Source: Geminocystis sp. NIES-3708 (GTDB lineage Bacteria; Cyanobacteriota; Cyanobacteriia; Cyanobacteriales; Cyanobacteriaceae). Taken from it: a stretch of 64,000 nt of DNA. Made by a program: the position numbers and the translations under genes. Below the pieces are notes generated by a model. It was given only the letters and a program-made list of their open reading frames with translations. It had not been told where the DNA came from and made no database searches. The stretch covers positions 2,479,656-2,543,655 of the forward strand of contig NZ_AP014815.1 in NCBI RefSeq assembly GCF_001548095.1, in the 5' to 3' direction. This document shows, one piece after another, positions 29,112-38,883 of the stretch (the first letter of the stretch is position 1; each line of letters starts with the position of its first letter).

Positions 29112-29891
29112 TTAAGAATCTGGGATAAATAGTTTCGTTTCTTCTATATATTTCCATGGCACTCCTTCAGGATCTTTACTCTGACTCCACAAAGAAAAAT
29201 CTGCTTCTAATTTTCGTCTTCCTATCGTCTGAGAGGTAACATCTAAACGTTTAGCTAATTCACTCTGGGTTACAGTATCAGTATTCGTTTCTACTGTAGA
29301 TGCACTCGCCACTATTGTTTCAGGTGTAGGGGGGAGAATATCGGAAAAAACAGTGGGATTAGGTTGAGGAGGAATTACTGTCGTTGTGGGAGATGGACTA
29401 ATATCAGAGACATCTTTTATTGAGTCAATTTCAGCGAGATCATTAGAAAATGAAGCGTTTAAATTAGGTTCAGGTGCTAAGTCAGTATCATCATCTGGTT
29501 CACTATCGTCAAAAATACTACCTAATGCGTTAGCAGTCAAGAAATAATAAACAATTCCTTTATCTTCGTATAATCGCTTAACTGCACCATATTCTTCCGT
29601 TTTTTGTTCTAAATACCAACGGGCAGTTTTAGCACTAAGATCTGTTTTTGCGGTAAGATCAACTACCGTTAAACAACCTTGATGGGCTTGGATTAATTGA
29701 TTAAAGAAAGGATCGATTTGTTCAGATAGTTGTTTCAAACGGTATCTTTGCCATATTTTATAGCCTAGTGCGAAGAAAAAAATTCCCACAATTAAAGGCC
29801 AAAATACAAATACTACCATGGTGATTAACGCTAGAGGCAGTAACACCAAAAGGATACTGTTAGCACCACTATCTATTACTTTTCCAGTCAT
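29112..29891 (-). CDS. Cyanobacterial membrane protein with two winged-helix-like regions, unknown function
   Basis: A 259-residue protein: two closely spaced hydrophobic segments (about residues 12-45), a helical region with a winged-helix look (QAHQGCLTVVDLTAKTDLSAKTARWYLEQ, about 68-100), a Pro/Thr/Asp-rich linker (about 125-210) and a C-terminal helix-turn-helix-like stretch (TQSELAKRLDVTSQTIGRRK, about 210-230). A membrane-tethered regulator is possible but unproven. It has its own terminator. Confidence 0.55.
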   Translation of the reverse strand: MTGKVIDSGANSILLVLLPLALITMVVFVFWPLIVGIFFFALGYKIWQRYRLKQLSEQIDPFFNQLIQAHQGCLTVVDLTAKTDLSAKTARWYLEQKTEEYGAVKRLYEDKGIVYYFLTANALGSIFDDSEPDDDTDLAPEPNLNASFSNDLAEIDSIKDVSDISPSPTTTVIPPQPNPTVFSDILPPTPETIVASASTVETNTDTVTQSELAKRLDVTSQTIGRRKLEADFSLWSQSKDPEGVPWKYIEETKLFIPDS

Positions 29892-30009
29892 AGTTTTAAG
29901 TGGTTATGTGAATAAAAGACAAGAAATCTTCTCGATTTTGTCTAAATATTTGACAATTATAGTTTAAAACTATTTAAAAATCAAAATTCACTGATCAAAA
30001 AATGAGGGT

Positions 30010-30071
30010 AACTTTTTCTATCTGTCCACTTGTTCACCTGTCTTGTGTTCATCATTTTCCTAGTGTTGAAC
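30010..30071. repeat. Dispersed intergenic repeat, copy 3
   Basis: Contains CTGTCCACTTGTTCACCTGT, then GTTCATCATTTTCC and GTTGAACT, matching the repeat at 2401-2461 and its inverted copy at 11461-11528. It overlaps the last codons of the padR gene. Confidence 0.5.
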
Positions 30072-30569
30072 TGAGGTAATTTGAATTTCTAACCACTCAA
30101 TTTCATCAATAATCGCCCATTTACATCTTTGCCAAGCTTCTAACTGATAAGGATCATTACAAACAAATTCAAAATCTAATTCTTTTTTTTCTAAATATAA
30201 TTTACAAGTCATAAACCGATGTTCTAGTAATTTTAATCTTTCTTGGATTTCTAAATAACTGAAAAAGAAATATTTAATCATAAAACGAGAACGAGAATTA
30301 ATCCAACTTTCGTGAGGATGTTCTAACATTTTTTCGTGCCATTTTTCTCTACCTTCTGAGGTTATACTGTAAATTTTACGAGGATTATTATTATCTTCTT
30401 CAGTAAATACTTGAATGAATTTTTTCTCTTCTAAACGTTTTAAAAGAGGATAAATTGCACCATAATTGACGCTAATACATCCACTCATAAATAACTCCAT
30501 TTGCTGTTTAAGACGGTAGCCGTGGAGTGGTTCTTTTTGTAATAATCCTAAGGTTGCCAATTCTAACAT
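30060..30569 (-). CDS. PadR-family transcriptional regulator
   Basis: A 169-residue protein with the PadR N-terminal winged helix (residues 1-85: LELATLGLLQKEPLHGYRLKQQME...GAIYPLLKRLEEKKFI, then RKIYSITSEGREKW) and the Vir_act_alpha_C-type helical dimerisation region after it. It is divergent from an RND efflux operon, the usual arrangement for a PadR repressor of a drug pump that responds to the pump's substrates. A perfect inverted repeat in the shared promoter region is a likely operator. Confidence 0.85.
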   Translation of the reverse strand: MLELATLGLLQKEPLHGYRLKQQMELFMSGCISVNYGAIYPLLKRLEEKKFIQVFTEEDNNNPRKIYSITSEGREKWHEKMLEHPHESWINSRSRFMIKYFFFSYLEIQERLKLLEHRFMTCKLYLEKKELDFEFVCNDPYQLEAWQRCKWAIIDEIEWLEIQITSVQH

Positions 30570-30583
30570 GAAATTTCAACTTT

Positions 30584-30600
30584 TATATCAATTTGATATA
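30584..30600. promoter_or_regulatory. Candidate PadR operator
   Basis: TATATCAATTTGATATA is a perfect palindrome with 8-bp arms around a central T. It is 15 bp upstream of the padR start and about 73 bp from the efflux gene start, where it could control both. Confidence 0.6.
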
Positions 30601-30672
30601 ATTTAATGATATGATAAAATGTAAATAAATTATTAAAATTTTGCCATAATACTCAATATTTTTGTAAATAAT

Positions 30673-32208
30673 ATGGTTAATCCTAACTCTCCTCCCCCTT
30701 GTGAAGAATCAAATATTGAAGAAGAATTACAGATTTTATCCTCTAACCAAGAAGCCCAAAAAAAGTCTTTTTCTCGTTGGTGGATAGGTTTAAGTGTCAT
30801 TTTTATCGCCTTAATAGTGGGTGGTGGTAAATTGTGGTTAGCAGGTAATGATCAGGAAAATAAAGCTCCTGCGGCTGCTATGGATGGACAACCTCAAGCT
30901 ATTCCTGTCAAGTTAGAAACTCTAATCAGTCAATCTTTAGAAAATAGTAGTACTGTCGTGGGAATTTTAGATGCTCCTAAAGCAGTGACAATTAAGTCGG
31001 AAGTGGATGGTAGGATTAACCAAATTTTAGTAAAAGAGGGTACAACAGTTCAAGCTGGACAAGTACTTTTAATTGTTGAAAGTGATGAATTACAAGCAGA
31101 ACTAAGTCAAGCTCAAGCTCAATTGGAAAATGCGGAGGCTCGTTTAGCACAATTAAAAACAGGAAGTCGTATTGAAGATATTGATCAAGCTCAAGCTGAA
31201 TTGAATCAAGCGATGGCAAGATTAAATAATGCTCAAGAAGGAGCACGCCCCGAGGAAATTGCTCAAGCAAAAGCACAGTTAGAATCAGCTCAAGCAGAGT
31301 TAGACTTAGCCAATGAAAGATTGAAAAGATACCGTAATTTACAAGAAGAAGGAGCTATTTCTAAGGATCAATTTGACGAAAGGCTGAAAACTCAACGTCA
31401 AGCCGTGTCATCTTTTACAGAAGCACAACGTCGTTTATCTGGTTTAAAGAAAGGAAGAAAATCAGATGTAAACGAACTACAAGCAGAAGTAGAACGGGCA
31501 AAAGCAAACTTAAAACGCTTAGAAAATGGAGCAAGAATTGAAGAAATAGCCCAAGCTCAAGCAGATGTATCAGAGGCAAGGGCAAGAATAAACTCTATAG
31601 AAGTAAGAATGAAAAAAACGGAAATTATCGCTCCTTTTATGGGAATTATTGGAGATATACCTGTTAAATTAGGAGATTACCTAGAATCTGGACAGGAATT
31701 AACAACTCTTACGGAAAATAATGATTTAGAGATAAATCTTTCTATACCTTTAGAACAAGCGAAAGATTTGCGTTTAGGTTTACCTGTCGTAATTTTAGAT
31801 AGTCAAGGGAAAGAAATAACTTCGGGAAAAATTAGTTTTATTTCTCCGAATGTGACGGCGAATACTCAATTAGTTTTAGCTACTGCAACCCTTGAAAACG
31901 CTACAGAAAAACTGTTTAATCAAGGTTCAGTGCCAGTAAAAGTAATCTGGGATCAACGTCCGGGGGTTTTAGTTCCTTCGGCGGCGGTATCTCGTCTTGG
32001 GGGTAAAACTTTTGTCTTTGTTGCTGAAGCCATGGAAAATTCTTCTTCAGATAAACCACAATTGATTGCTAAACAAAAATTAGTCACCCTCGGTAATCTT
32101 CAAGGTAATGATTATCAAGTTTTGGATGGTTTAAAAGTTGGAGATCAAATCGTAACCGCAGGAATCATGAATCTCAGGGATGAAACGCCCATTATGCCTT
32201 TACCTTAA
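30673..32208 (+). CDS. RND efflux pump periplasmic adaptor (HlyD/AcrA family)
   Basis: A 511-residue membrane fusion protein: one N-terminal transmembrane anchor (about residues 38-58), a lipoyl half-motif (VDGRINQILVKEGTTVQAGQVLLIVES), a long coiled-coil hairpin (about 135-315) made of repeats with AQAQLENAEARL/GARPEEIAQA, a second lipoyl half and beta-barrel domains. It links the inner-membrane pump to an outer-membrane channel. It lies 190 bp upstream of the RND permease. The hairpin is longer than in E. coli AcrA. Confidence 0.9.
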   Translation: MVNPNSPPPCEESNIEEELQILSSNQEAQKKSFSRWWIGLSVIFIALIVGGGKLWLAGNDQENKAPAAAMDGQPQAIPVKLETLISQSLENSSTVVGILDAPKAVTIKSEVDGRINQILVKEGTTVQAGQVLLIVESDELQAELSQAQAQLENAEARLAQLKTGSRIEDIDQAQAELNQAMARLNNAQEGARPEEIAQAKAQLESAQAELDLANERLKRYRNLQEEGAISKDQFDERLKTQRQAVSSFTEAQRRLSGLKKGRKSDVNELQAEVERAKANLKRLENGARIEEIAQAQADVSEARARINSIEVRMKKTEIIAPFMGIIGDIPVKLGDYLESGQELTTLTENNDLEINLSIPLEQAKDLRLGLPVVILDSQGKEITSGKISFISPNVTANTQLVLATATLENATEKLFNQGSVPVKVIWDQRPGVLVPSAAVSRLGGKTFVFVAEAMENSSSDKPQLIAKQKLVTLGNLQGNDYQVLDGLKVGDQIVTAGIMNLRDETPIMPLP

Positions 32209-32325
32209 GGATAGAAGTTAGGAGATAGGAGACTGGGAGACTAAGCGAAAACCCATTTAACTTAAATTTTTTCTAGTAATCAAAAAACTATGAAATTTTT
32301 AACTATTGCCTACCTTCATTTTCAG

Positions 32326-32349
32326 TCAACTTGGATGCGTTGTAGCTTA
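32326..32349. repeat. Short dispersed repeat
   Basis: AACTTGGATGCGTTGTAGCT matches AACTTAGATGCGTTTTAGCT at 2468-2487. It lies between the adaptor and permease genes. The bases just before it resemble the repeats at 4056 and 38849 in shortened form. Confidence 0.45.
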
Positions 32350-32398
32350 GGAGACTCTTAAGACTAGAGAGTTAAACACTAATATTTCACCAAAAAAT

Positions 32399-35300
32399 AT
32401 GTTTGTCGATTTTTTTATTAAACGTCCAGTTTTTTCTACTGTTTGCGCCCTGATCATTCTTTTATTAGGTACAATTAGTATTTTTACTCTACCTGTTGAT
32501 CGCTTTCCTGATATTAGCCCTACTCAAATTCAAGTTACCGCCAATTATAATGGTGCAAATGCAGAAGTCGTAGAAAATGCCGTAACTAATATTTTAGAAA
32601 GACAAATTAACGGAATTGAAGGCTTAAAATATTTATCATCTAGTAGCAGTAATGATGGCACTAGCAGTATTATCGCCACCTTTGATTCTTCAAGGGATAA
32701 AGATTTAGCTGCCGTTGATGTGCAAAATCAAGTCTCTACTGTCGAATCTCAATTACCTGAAGTAGTACAAAGAGCAGGAGTAACCGTAAGTAAACAATCT
32801 AATAATCTTCTGATGGGATTCGGTTTATTTGCTGAAAATGAAGATTATGATAATCTATTTCTAAGTAATTATGCCGATCGTTATCTAGTAGATGCCTTAA
32901 AAAGAATCAATGGAGTCGGTAATGTTGGGATATTCGGAGAGCGACGTTATGCTATGCGTTTATGGGTAAATCCTAGCCGTCTAGCTAGTCGTGGTTTAAC
33001 TATGGCAGATATATCTCAGGCATTATCAGAGCAAAATATTCAAGTAGGAGCTGGTAAAATAGGGGCTGAACCTGCACAGGAAGGACAAGAGTATCAAATA
33101 GATTTAAGAGCAATTAGTCAATTAACCTATCCTGAAGAATTTGAAAATTTAATCCTCAAAACTGATGAAAATGGTGGTATAATTCGTTTTAAAGATGTAG
33201 GTAGGGTGGAATTAGGCTCTCAAGACTATAGTTCTTTTTTACGTTTTAGGGGAATAGATGCAGTAGGAATCGGTATTTATCAGCTACCAGGCTCTAATGC
33301 TTTACAAGTAGCGAAAAATGTTAAAGCAGAAATAGCAAGATTGGCAACAGAATTTCCCAAAGGGCTTGACGTAAAATTGGCTTTTGATACCACTGCTTTT
33401 ATTCAAGAATCTATGACAGAGGTGTTAATTACCCTTTTAATTTCCATTGTCTTAGTAGTTTTAATTATCCTCGCTTTTTTACAAGATTGGCGTACAACTT
33501 TAATTCCTTCTCTAACGATTCCTTTATCTTTAATCGGTACTTTTGCTTTTGTAAAGATTTTTGGTTTCTCTATTAATACGTTAACCTTATTTGGTTTAAC
33601 CCTCGCAACAGGTATGGTCGTTGATGATGCTATCGTGGTTGTAGAGCAGATTCACCGTTATATCCAAGATAAAGACATGGAAGCGCATGAAGCAGCTAGT
33701 GTCTCCATGAAACAGTTATTTGGTGCAGTTATTGCCACTTCTTTAGTGTTAATGGCAGTATTTGTGCCTGTGGCATTTTTTCCTGGTACAACAGGGGCTT
33801 TATATCGTCAATTTGCTCTTACCATCGCCTTTTCTATTTTAATTTCAACTTTTTTAGCTCTTACTCTTACTCCTTCTCTGTGTGGATTATTACTGCGAAA
33901 AGGACAACACGCTCCTGATTGGTTACAAGTCATATTTGATCGTTTTAATCTTTTTCTCGATTGGGTGACAGAAAGATATGAGCGATCTTTGATGTTTTTA
34001 ACTCATTTTAAACTGTTTATTATTGGTATCTTTATAGTTTTAATTGCTTTCACCGGGTTGTTATACACAAAAACTCCAACTGCGTTTTTGCCCGAAGAGG
34101 ATCAAGGCTATTTTATTACTATTGTTCAAGCACCCGAAGGTGTTTCCCTACAATATACCAGCGAGGTAATGAAGAAAGTAGAAGCAGAAATGCTCCAAAT
34201 GCCTGAAGTTCTTGCTACTTTTGCTATCGGTGGTTTTAGTTTTGGTGGTAGCACACCAAATCAGGGTATTATCTTTACTCCTCTTAAACCTTGGCACGAA
34301 CGTAGCTCACCAGAACAAGGAGTACAGGCTCTCATTGGTAAACTTTTTGGCAAATTTGTGATGATTCCTGAAGCAAGAATTATACCGATTAATCCTCCTG
34401 CAATTCAAGGTTTAGGTAGTTTTGGCGGTTTTACCTTCCAGTTACAAGATCGTAGAATTAATCCAGATCTTAATTCCATGGTTGAAACTATGGGACAATT
34501 TTTAGGTGCAGCCAATGAAACTGAAGGTTTACAGAGGGTGTTCACCCAATTTGCCGCTAACAGTCCTCAATTACTAATTGAGGTAAATCGAGAACGGGCA
34601 AAACTTTTAGGAGTTGATTTAGATAACATTTTTAGCACCTTACAAACAGCTTTAGGGGGAGAATATGTTAATGATTTCACTTTACAACAACGCACCTATC
34701 GGGTTTATTTACAGGCTGATCAACAGTTTCGTTCTAACCCCGAAGATGTTAATAAACTATATGTGCGATCAGCTAATAATGAAATGATACCTTTGTCTAA
34801 TTTAGTAAAAATTACTCCTACAACTGGAGCACAAAGTATTAATCACTATAACTTATTCCGTGCCATTGAAATTAATGGTTCAGCCGCTCCGGGATTTAGT
34901 TCAGGAGAAGCAATCACAAAAGTAGGAAATTTAGCTCAACAGATTTTTCCATCAGGATTTGCCTATGAATGGACAGGTATTTCTTTAGAGGAAATAAGTG
35001 CTGGAGGATTGGCGATCGTTATTTTTAGTTTAGGATTATTATTTGTATTCCTAGTTTTAGCGGCACAATATGAAAATTATATAGATCCTCTAATCATTAT
35101 GTTAGCTGTACCTTTAGCCATATTAGGAGCATTATTAGCCCAAATGTTAAGAGGATTTCCTAATGATGTTTATTGTCAGATTGGCTTAGTAATGTTAATT
35201 GGATTGGCTAGTAAAAACTCGATTTTAATTGTGGAATTTGCCAACCAATTAAGGGAAGAAGGATTGCCTATTGTTAAAGCAGTTATTGAAGCCTCAAAAC

Positions 35301-35515
35301 AAAGATTGAGACCAATTTTAATGACTGCAATTTCAACTTTAATTGGGATTTTTCCTTTAGTAATTGCTACTGGTGCAGGGGCTGGAAGTCGTCAATCTTT
35401 AGGGACAGCTGTTTTTGGAGGAATGTTGATTGCTACTTTTTTAAGTTTATTTATTGTGCCAATTTTATATATAGTAATTACAGCAATTTCAAATAAAAGT
35501 CAAAAAATCATATAA
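32399..35515 (+). CDS. RND efflux transporter permease (AcrB/HAE1 family)
   Basis: A 1038-residue proton-driven multidrug transporter with twelve transmembrane helices: the first near residues 9-28, two blocks of helices (about 335-495 and 865-1025), and two large periplasmic porter/docking domains. The TM4 motif ATGMVVDDAIVVVE carries the paired Asp of the proton relay, and ASKNSILIVEFANQLREEG marks the second half. It needs the adaptor gene upstream and an outer-membrane TolC-like protein, not encoded nearby. The substrate is unknown. Confidence 0.95.
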   Translation: MFVDFFIKRPVFSTVCALIILLLGTISIFTLPVDRFPDISPTQIQVTANYNGANAEVVENAVTNILERQINGIEGLKYLSSSSSNDGTSSIIATFDSSRDKDLAAVDVQNQVSTVESQLPEVVQRAGVTVSKQSNNLLMGFGLFAENEDYDNLFLSNYADRYLVDALKRINGVGNVGIFGERRYAMRLWVNPSRLASRGLTMADISQALSEQNIQVGAGKIGAEPAQEGQEYQIDLRAISQLTYPEEFENLILKTDENGGIIRFKDVGRVELGSQDYSSFLRFRGIDAVGIGIYQLPGSNALQVAKNVKAEIARLATEFPKGLDVKLAFDTTAFIQESMTEVLITLLISIVLVVLIILAFLQDWRTTLIPSLTIPLSLIGTFAFVKIFGFSINTLTLFGLTLATGMVVDDAIVVVEQIHRYIQDKDMEAHEAASVSMKQLFGAVIATSLVLMAVFVPVAFFPGTTGALYRQFALTIAFSILISTFLALTLTPSLCGLLLRKGQHAPDWLQVIFDRFNLFLDWVTERYERSLMFLTHFKLFIIGIFIVLIAFTGLLYTKTPTAFLPEEDQGYFITIVQAPEGVSLQYTSEVMKKVEAEMLQMPEVLATFAIGGFSFGGSTPNQGIIFTPLKPWHERSSPEQGVQALIGKLFGKFVMIPEARIIPINPPAIQGLGSFGGFTFQLQDRRINPDLNSMVETMGQFLGAANETEGLQRVFTQFAANSPQLLIEVNRERAKLLGVDLDNIFSTLQTALGGEYVNDFTLQQRTYRVYLQADQQFRSNPEDVNKLYVRSANNEMIPLSNLVKITPTTGAQSINHYNLFRAIEINGSAAPGFSSGEAITKVGNLAQQIFPSGFAYEWTGISLEEISAGGLAIVIFSLGLLFVFLVLAAQYENYIDPLIIMLAVPLAILGALLAQMLRGFPNDVYCQIGLVMLIGLASKNSILIVEFANQLREEGLPIVKAVIEASKQRLRPILMTAISTLIGIFPLVIATGAGAGSRQSLGTAVFGGMLIATFLSLFIVPILYIVITAISNKSQKII

Positions 35516-35710
35516 TATAATTGAATAATCATTGATTATCTAAAAGTATCAAGCTATTAGCTATAGTAGAAAAAAAATTGGACTTTCAGATACTTCATCA
35601 CTAGGTAAGCCGAATTAATGATTAACTTTATTTTTTTCAAATCTATGAAAACAATGGGTTTAAACCTATTGCCTAATATCATTAATTTTGCCTAGATACT
35701 TAATAAATTT

Positions 35711-35735
35711 CCTCCCCCATTTGGAGGGAGGGAGG
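35711..35735. other. Stable hairpin upstream of the glucosidase
   Basis: CCTCCCCCA and TGGAGGGAGG form a stem with a two-base loop, about 30 bp before the glucosidase ATG. There is no T-run after it, so it is not a simple terminator; it may be a short palindromic repeat or affect translation. Confidence 0.45.
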
Positions 35736-35765
35736 CTTAAAAAATGATAAAAGGAAACAAAAACT

Positions 35766-38504
35766 ATGACTCCTGAACAAATCAGACTACAACAAGCCCG
35801 TGACTCTAAAACTCCTTGGAAAAAATGGGGTCCTTATCTCAGTGAACGCCAATGGGGTACAGTAAGAGAAGACTATAGTCAAAATGGCGATGCTTGGAAT
35901 TATTTTACCCATGATCAGGCACGTTCGAGAGCTTATCGCTGGGGAGAAGATGGTTTAGGGGGTATTTCCGATGATCACCAAGTCCTTTGTTTTGCCCTTG
36001 CTTTATGGAATGGTAAAGATCCCATTGTTAAAGAGCGGTTATTTGGACTTAACAACAGCGAGGGGAATCATGGTGAGGATGTGAAGGAGTATTACTTTTA
36101 TTTAGATAGTACTCCCACCCATTCCTACATGAAATATCTTTATAAGTATCCCCAACAAACTTATCCCTACGAAGATTTAATTGTTACTAATCGCCACCGT
36201 AGTAAAGACGAATTAGAATACGAACTAATAGATACAGGTATTTTTGAAGGCGATCGCTATTTTGATGTTTTTGTTGAATACGCTAAAGCTGATACTGAGG
36301 ATATATTGATTAAGATTAGTGTTTGTAATCGTGGAGACGAAACCGCTACCCTACACTTATTACCAACCCTTTGGTTTCGCAATACTTGGTCTTGGGCAGA
36401 TAGTGGCGAAAAACCTGTTTTAGAAAAAATCGAGAGTAATGAACACAGTATCATTCATGCTTATCATACTGATTCTTTATTTCAGCAATTTCTAGGAGAT
36501 TATTATTTATACTGTGATAAAAATGTTCCCCTTTTATTTACCGAGAATGAAACCAACAATGCTCGACTCTTTGGCGATGAAAATGCTAGTCCTTATGTTA
36601 AAGACGGCATCAATAATTACATTGTCAATGGACAAAAAGATGTGGTTAATCCTAGTCAAATGGGAACAAAAGCCTCTCCTCACTACCAACTAACAGTCAA
36701 CGGAGGGGAAACCCAAATTGTTTGTCTGCGTCTGAGTCGTCAAGCACCTAATCAGTTAACAAATCCCTTTGATAATTTTGAGCAAGTTTTTCTTACCCGT
36801 AAACAGGAAGCCGATGCTTTTTATGATGTCATTATCCCAGCAAGAGTGAAGCCTGATCAACAGCGAGTTAATATTATGCGTCAGGCACTAGCAGGAATGC
36901 TCTGGACAAAGCAATATTTCTACTATGACGTGGATAAATGGCTGGAGGAACATAATGTTACCCCTTGGTCAGAGCCCGGACAACGTCAACGCACTCGCAA
37001 CGGAGAATGGTTTCATGCCTATTGTGATGACATTATCTCTATGCCCGATAAATGGGAATATCCTTGGTTTGCCGCTTGGGATTTAGCTTTTCATATGTTG
37101 CCCCTCTCTATTGTTGATTCCGATTTTGCCAAAGAACAATTAGATCTGATGTTGCGTAACGATTACCTGCACCCCAACGGTCAAATTCCTGCCTATGAGT
37201 GGAACTTTGGGGATGTCAATCCTCCTGTTCATGCTTTTGCTACCATTCAAATTTATTTGATCGATAAAGCACGGAATGATGGCAAAGGAGATATTAATTT
37301 CCTCAAGTATGCCTTTTCTAAATTGTTGATTAACTTTACTTGGTGGATTAATCGTAAGGATCGTGCTGGTAATAATGTGTTTGAGGGAGGTTTTTTAGGA
37401 TTAGATAATATTGGGGTATTCGATCGCAGTTCACCCTTACCCACAGGAGGATTTTTAGAACAAGCAGACGGTACAGCTTGGATGGTGTTTTTCAGTCAAC
37501 AGATGCTCAGAATTGCCGTGGAACTAGCATTACATGATCCCCTGTATGAAGAATTTGTGAGTAAGTTTTTCGAGCATACCATGTGGATTGGTGGGGCAAT
37601 GGATCGCTTGGGAGAACACCAAGATGAAATGTGGGATGAAGAGGACGGATTTTTTTACGATGTCCTACGGTTGCCTGATGGTACAGCTATGCGTTTAAAA
37701 GTTCGATCAATGGTGGGGCTATTACCTTTAGCCGCAGTGGCAATTTTTGAAGATGACGACCTCAAACATTTACCTAATTTTGTTCAACGGGCACAAGCAT
37801 TTTACCGCCGTCATCCTGAACTTTTAATCAATATGCACATCCCCAGTAAACAAGGTGTCTCAGGTCGTCGTATGCTCTCCGTATTTAACGAGGATAAATT
37901 ACGCCGTGTTTTATCTCGGATGCTAGATGAAAATGAGTTTTTCAGCCCTTACGGTATTCGCTCCCTTTCTCGCTATCACCAAGAACATCCCTTTATTTTT
38001 CACCACAACGGTCAAGAATTTAAAGTGGATTATCTCCCCGGAGACTCTAATTCAGGGATGTTTGGCGGTAATTCTAATTGGCGTGGTCCTGTGTGGATGC
38101 CCGTTAATTTGTTACTCTTTGCCGCTCTTATGCGTCTTTATGCTTTCTACGGCGATGACTTTAAAGTTGAATGTCCTACAGGTTCAGGTAAATACATGAC
38201 TCTCTTTGAAGTAGCTCAAGAGCTTGGCGATCGCCTAACTCGTATCTTTTTACCTGATAGTAACGGTCATCGCCCAGTATATAATGCTTCAGAAAAGTTT
38301 CAAACTGATCCTCACTGGAAAGATTATATTTTGTTCTATGAATACTTTCATGGCGATAACGGTGCTGGTATTGGGGCTAGTCATCAGACAGGTTGGACAG
38401 GTTGTATTGCTCGTATTCTTCAAGTGATGGGAGACTTGACAGAAGAAATCCTGACGGGTAAAGATGCAGAGATGGCTGCCGTTAAGAAAACTATCGGCAA
38501 ATAA
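35766..38504 (+). CDS. GH63-like glucosidase (MGH1-type)
   Basis: A 912-residue protein related to mannosyl-oligosaccharide glucosidase-like GH63 enzymes of bacteria. The N-terminal beta domain (up to about residue 330) has EDGLGGISDDHQVLCFALALWNGKDP; the (alpha/alpha)6 barrel includes WFAAWDLAFHMLP and, near the C-terminus, NSNWRGPVWMP and GASHQTGWTG. It has no signal peptide, so a cytoplasmic role on glucosylated metabolites such as glucosylglycerate-type solutes is possible. The substrate cannot be inferred with confidence. It is transcribed alone. Confidence 0.85.
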   Translation: MTPEQIRLQQARDSKTPWKKWGPYLSERQWGTVREDYSQNGDAWNYFTHDQARSRAYRWGEDGLGGISDDHQVLCFALALWNGKDPIVKERLFGLNNSEGNHGEDVKEYYFYLDSTPTHSYMKYLYKYPQQTYPYEDLIVTNRHRSKDELEYELIDTGIFEGDRYFDVFVEYAKADTEDILIKISVCNRGDETATLHLLPTLWFRNTWSWADSGEKPVLEKIESNEHSIIHAYHTDSLFQQFLGDYYLYCDKNVPLLFTENETNNARLFGDENASPYVKDGINNYIVNGQKDVVNPSQMGTKASPHYQLTVNGGETQIVCLRLSRQAPNQLTNPFDNFEQVFLTRKQEADAFYDVIIPARVKPDQQRVNIMRQALAGMLWTKQYFYYDVDKWLEEHNVTPWSEPGQRQRTRNGEWFHAYCDDIISMPDKWEYPWFAAWDLAFHMLPLSIVDSDFAKEQLDLMLRNDYLHPNGQIPAYEWNFGDVNPPVHAFATIQIYLIDKARNDGKGDINFLKYAFSKLLINFTWWINRKDRAGNNVFEGGFLGLDNIGVFDRSSPLPTGGFLEQADGTAWMVFFSQQMLRIAVELALHDPLYEEFVSKFFEHTMWIGGAMDRLGEHQDEMWDEEDGFFYDVLRLPDGTAMRLKVRSMVGLLPLAAVAIFEDDDLKHLPNFVQRAQAFYRRHPELLINMHIPSKQGVSGRRMLSVFNEDKLRRVLSRMLDENEFFSPYGIRSLSRYHQEHPFIFHHNGQEFKVDYLPGDSNSGMFGGNSNWRGPVWMPVNLLLFAALMRLYAFYGDDFKVECPTGSGKYMTLFEVAQELGDRLTRIFLPDSNGHRPVYNASEKFQTDPHWKDYILFYEYFHGDNGAGIGASHQTGWTGCIARILQVMGDLTEEILTGKDAEMAAVKKTIGK

Positions 38505-38883
38505 TAGGCAGAGAGAATCTAAAAATAGACTTCTTCATAAAATCTCATTTTGGTACTGTAAAATAAGCATTTCAACCGCTTTTTTCTTAATGGTAGGAAA
38601 TGTCTTTTATCTTTAACTCATATATATAATGTTAAGATAGTGTGGTTTTTGCAACTTTTTCGGTACCTTAATTAGGGGCTGCTAAATTAATCAGGAAGTT
38701 ATAAAAATAAGCGATTAAAACACACTACATCAACAAAAAAATGCACAGTTTTAGGAAGGAGTTTAAACCAATTGTTTACTGGCAAAATAGGCAAGTATTA
38801 TACAGTTACATACTTTAATTATAAGAATTAAAACCATTGCCCATTGCCTACCCTCATCAAAATACTTTTTCAGCAAACCCTAA
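38505..38883. other. Intergenic region with repeat fragments
   Basis: This 379-bp stretch between convergent genes has no convincing gene. It contains a GTTTAAACC motif (38761-38769), a GCCTACCCTCATCAAAATAC segment (38847-38876) matching 4056-4083, and GGGGCTGCTAAATTAATCAG (38675-38694), weakly like an IS1-family end. It looks like repeat debris. Confidence 0.4.

Noticed and set aside
38675-38694. GGGGCTGCTAAATTAATCAG resembles the IS1-family end
   Set aside because: Similarity is short and no partner end, target duplication or transposase is nearby.
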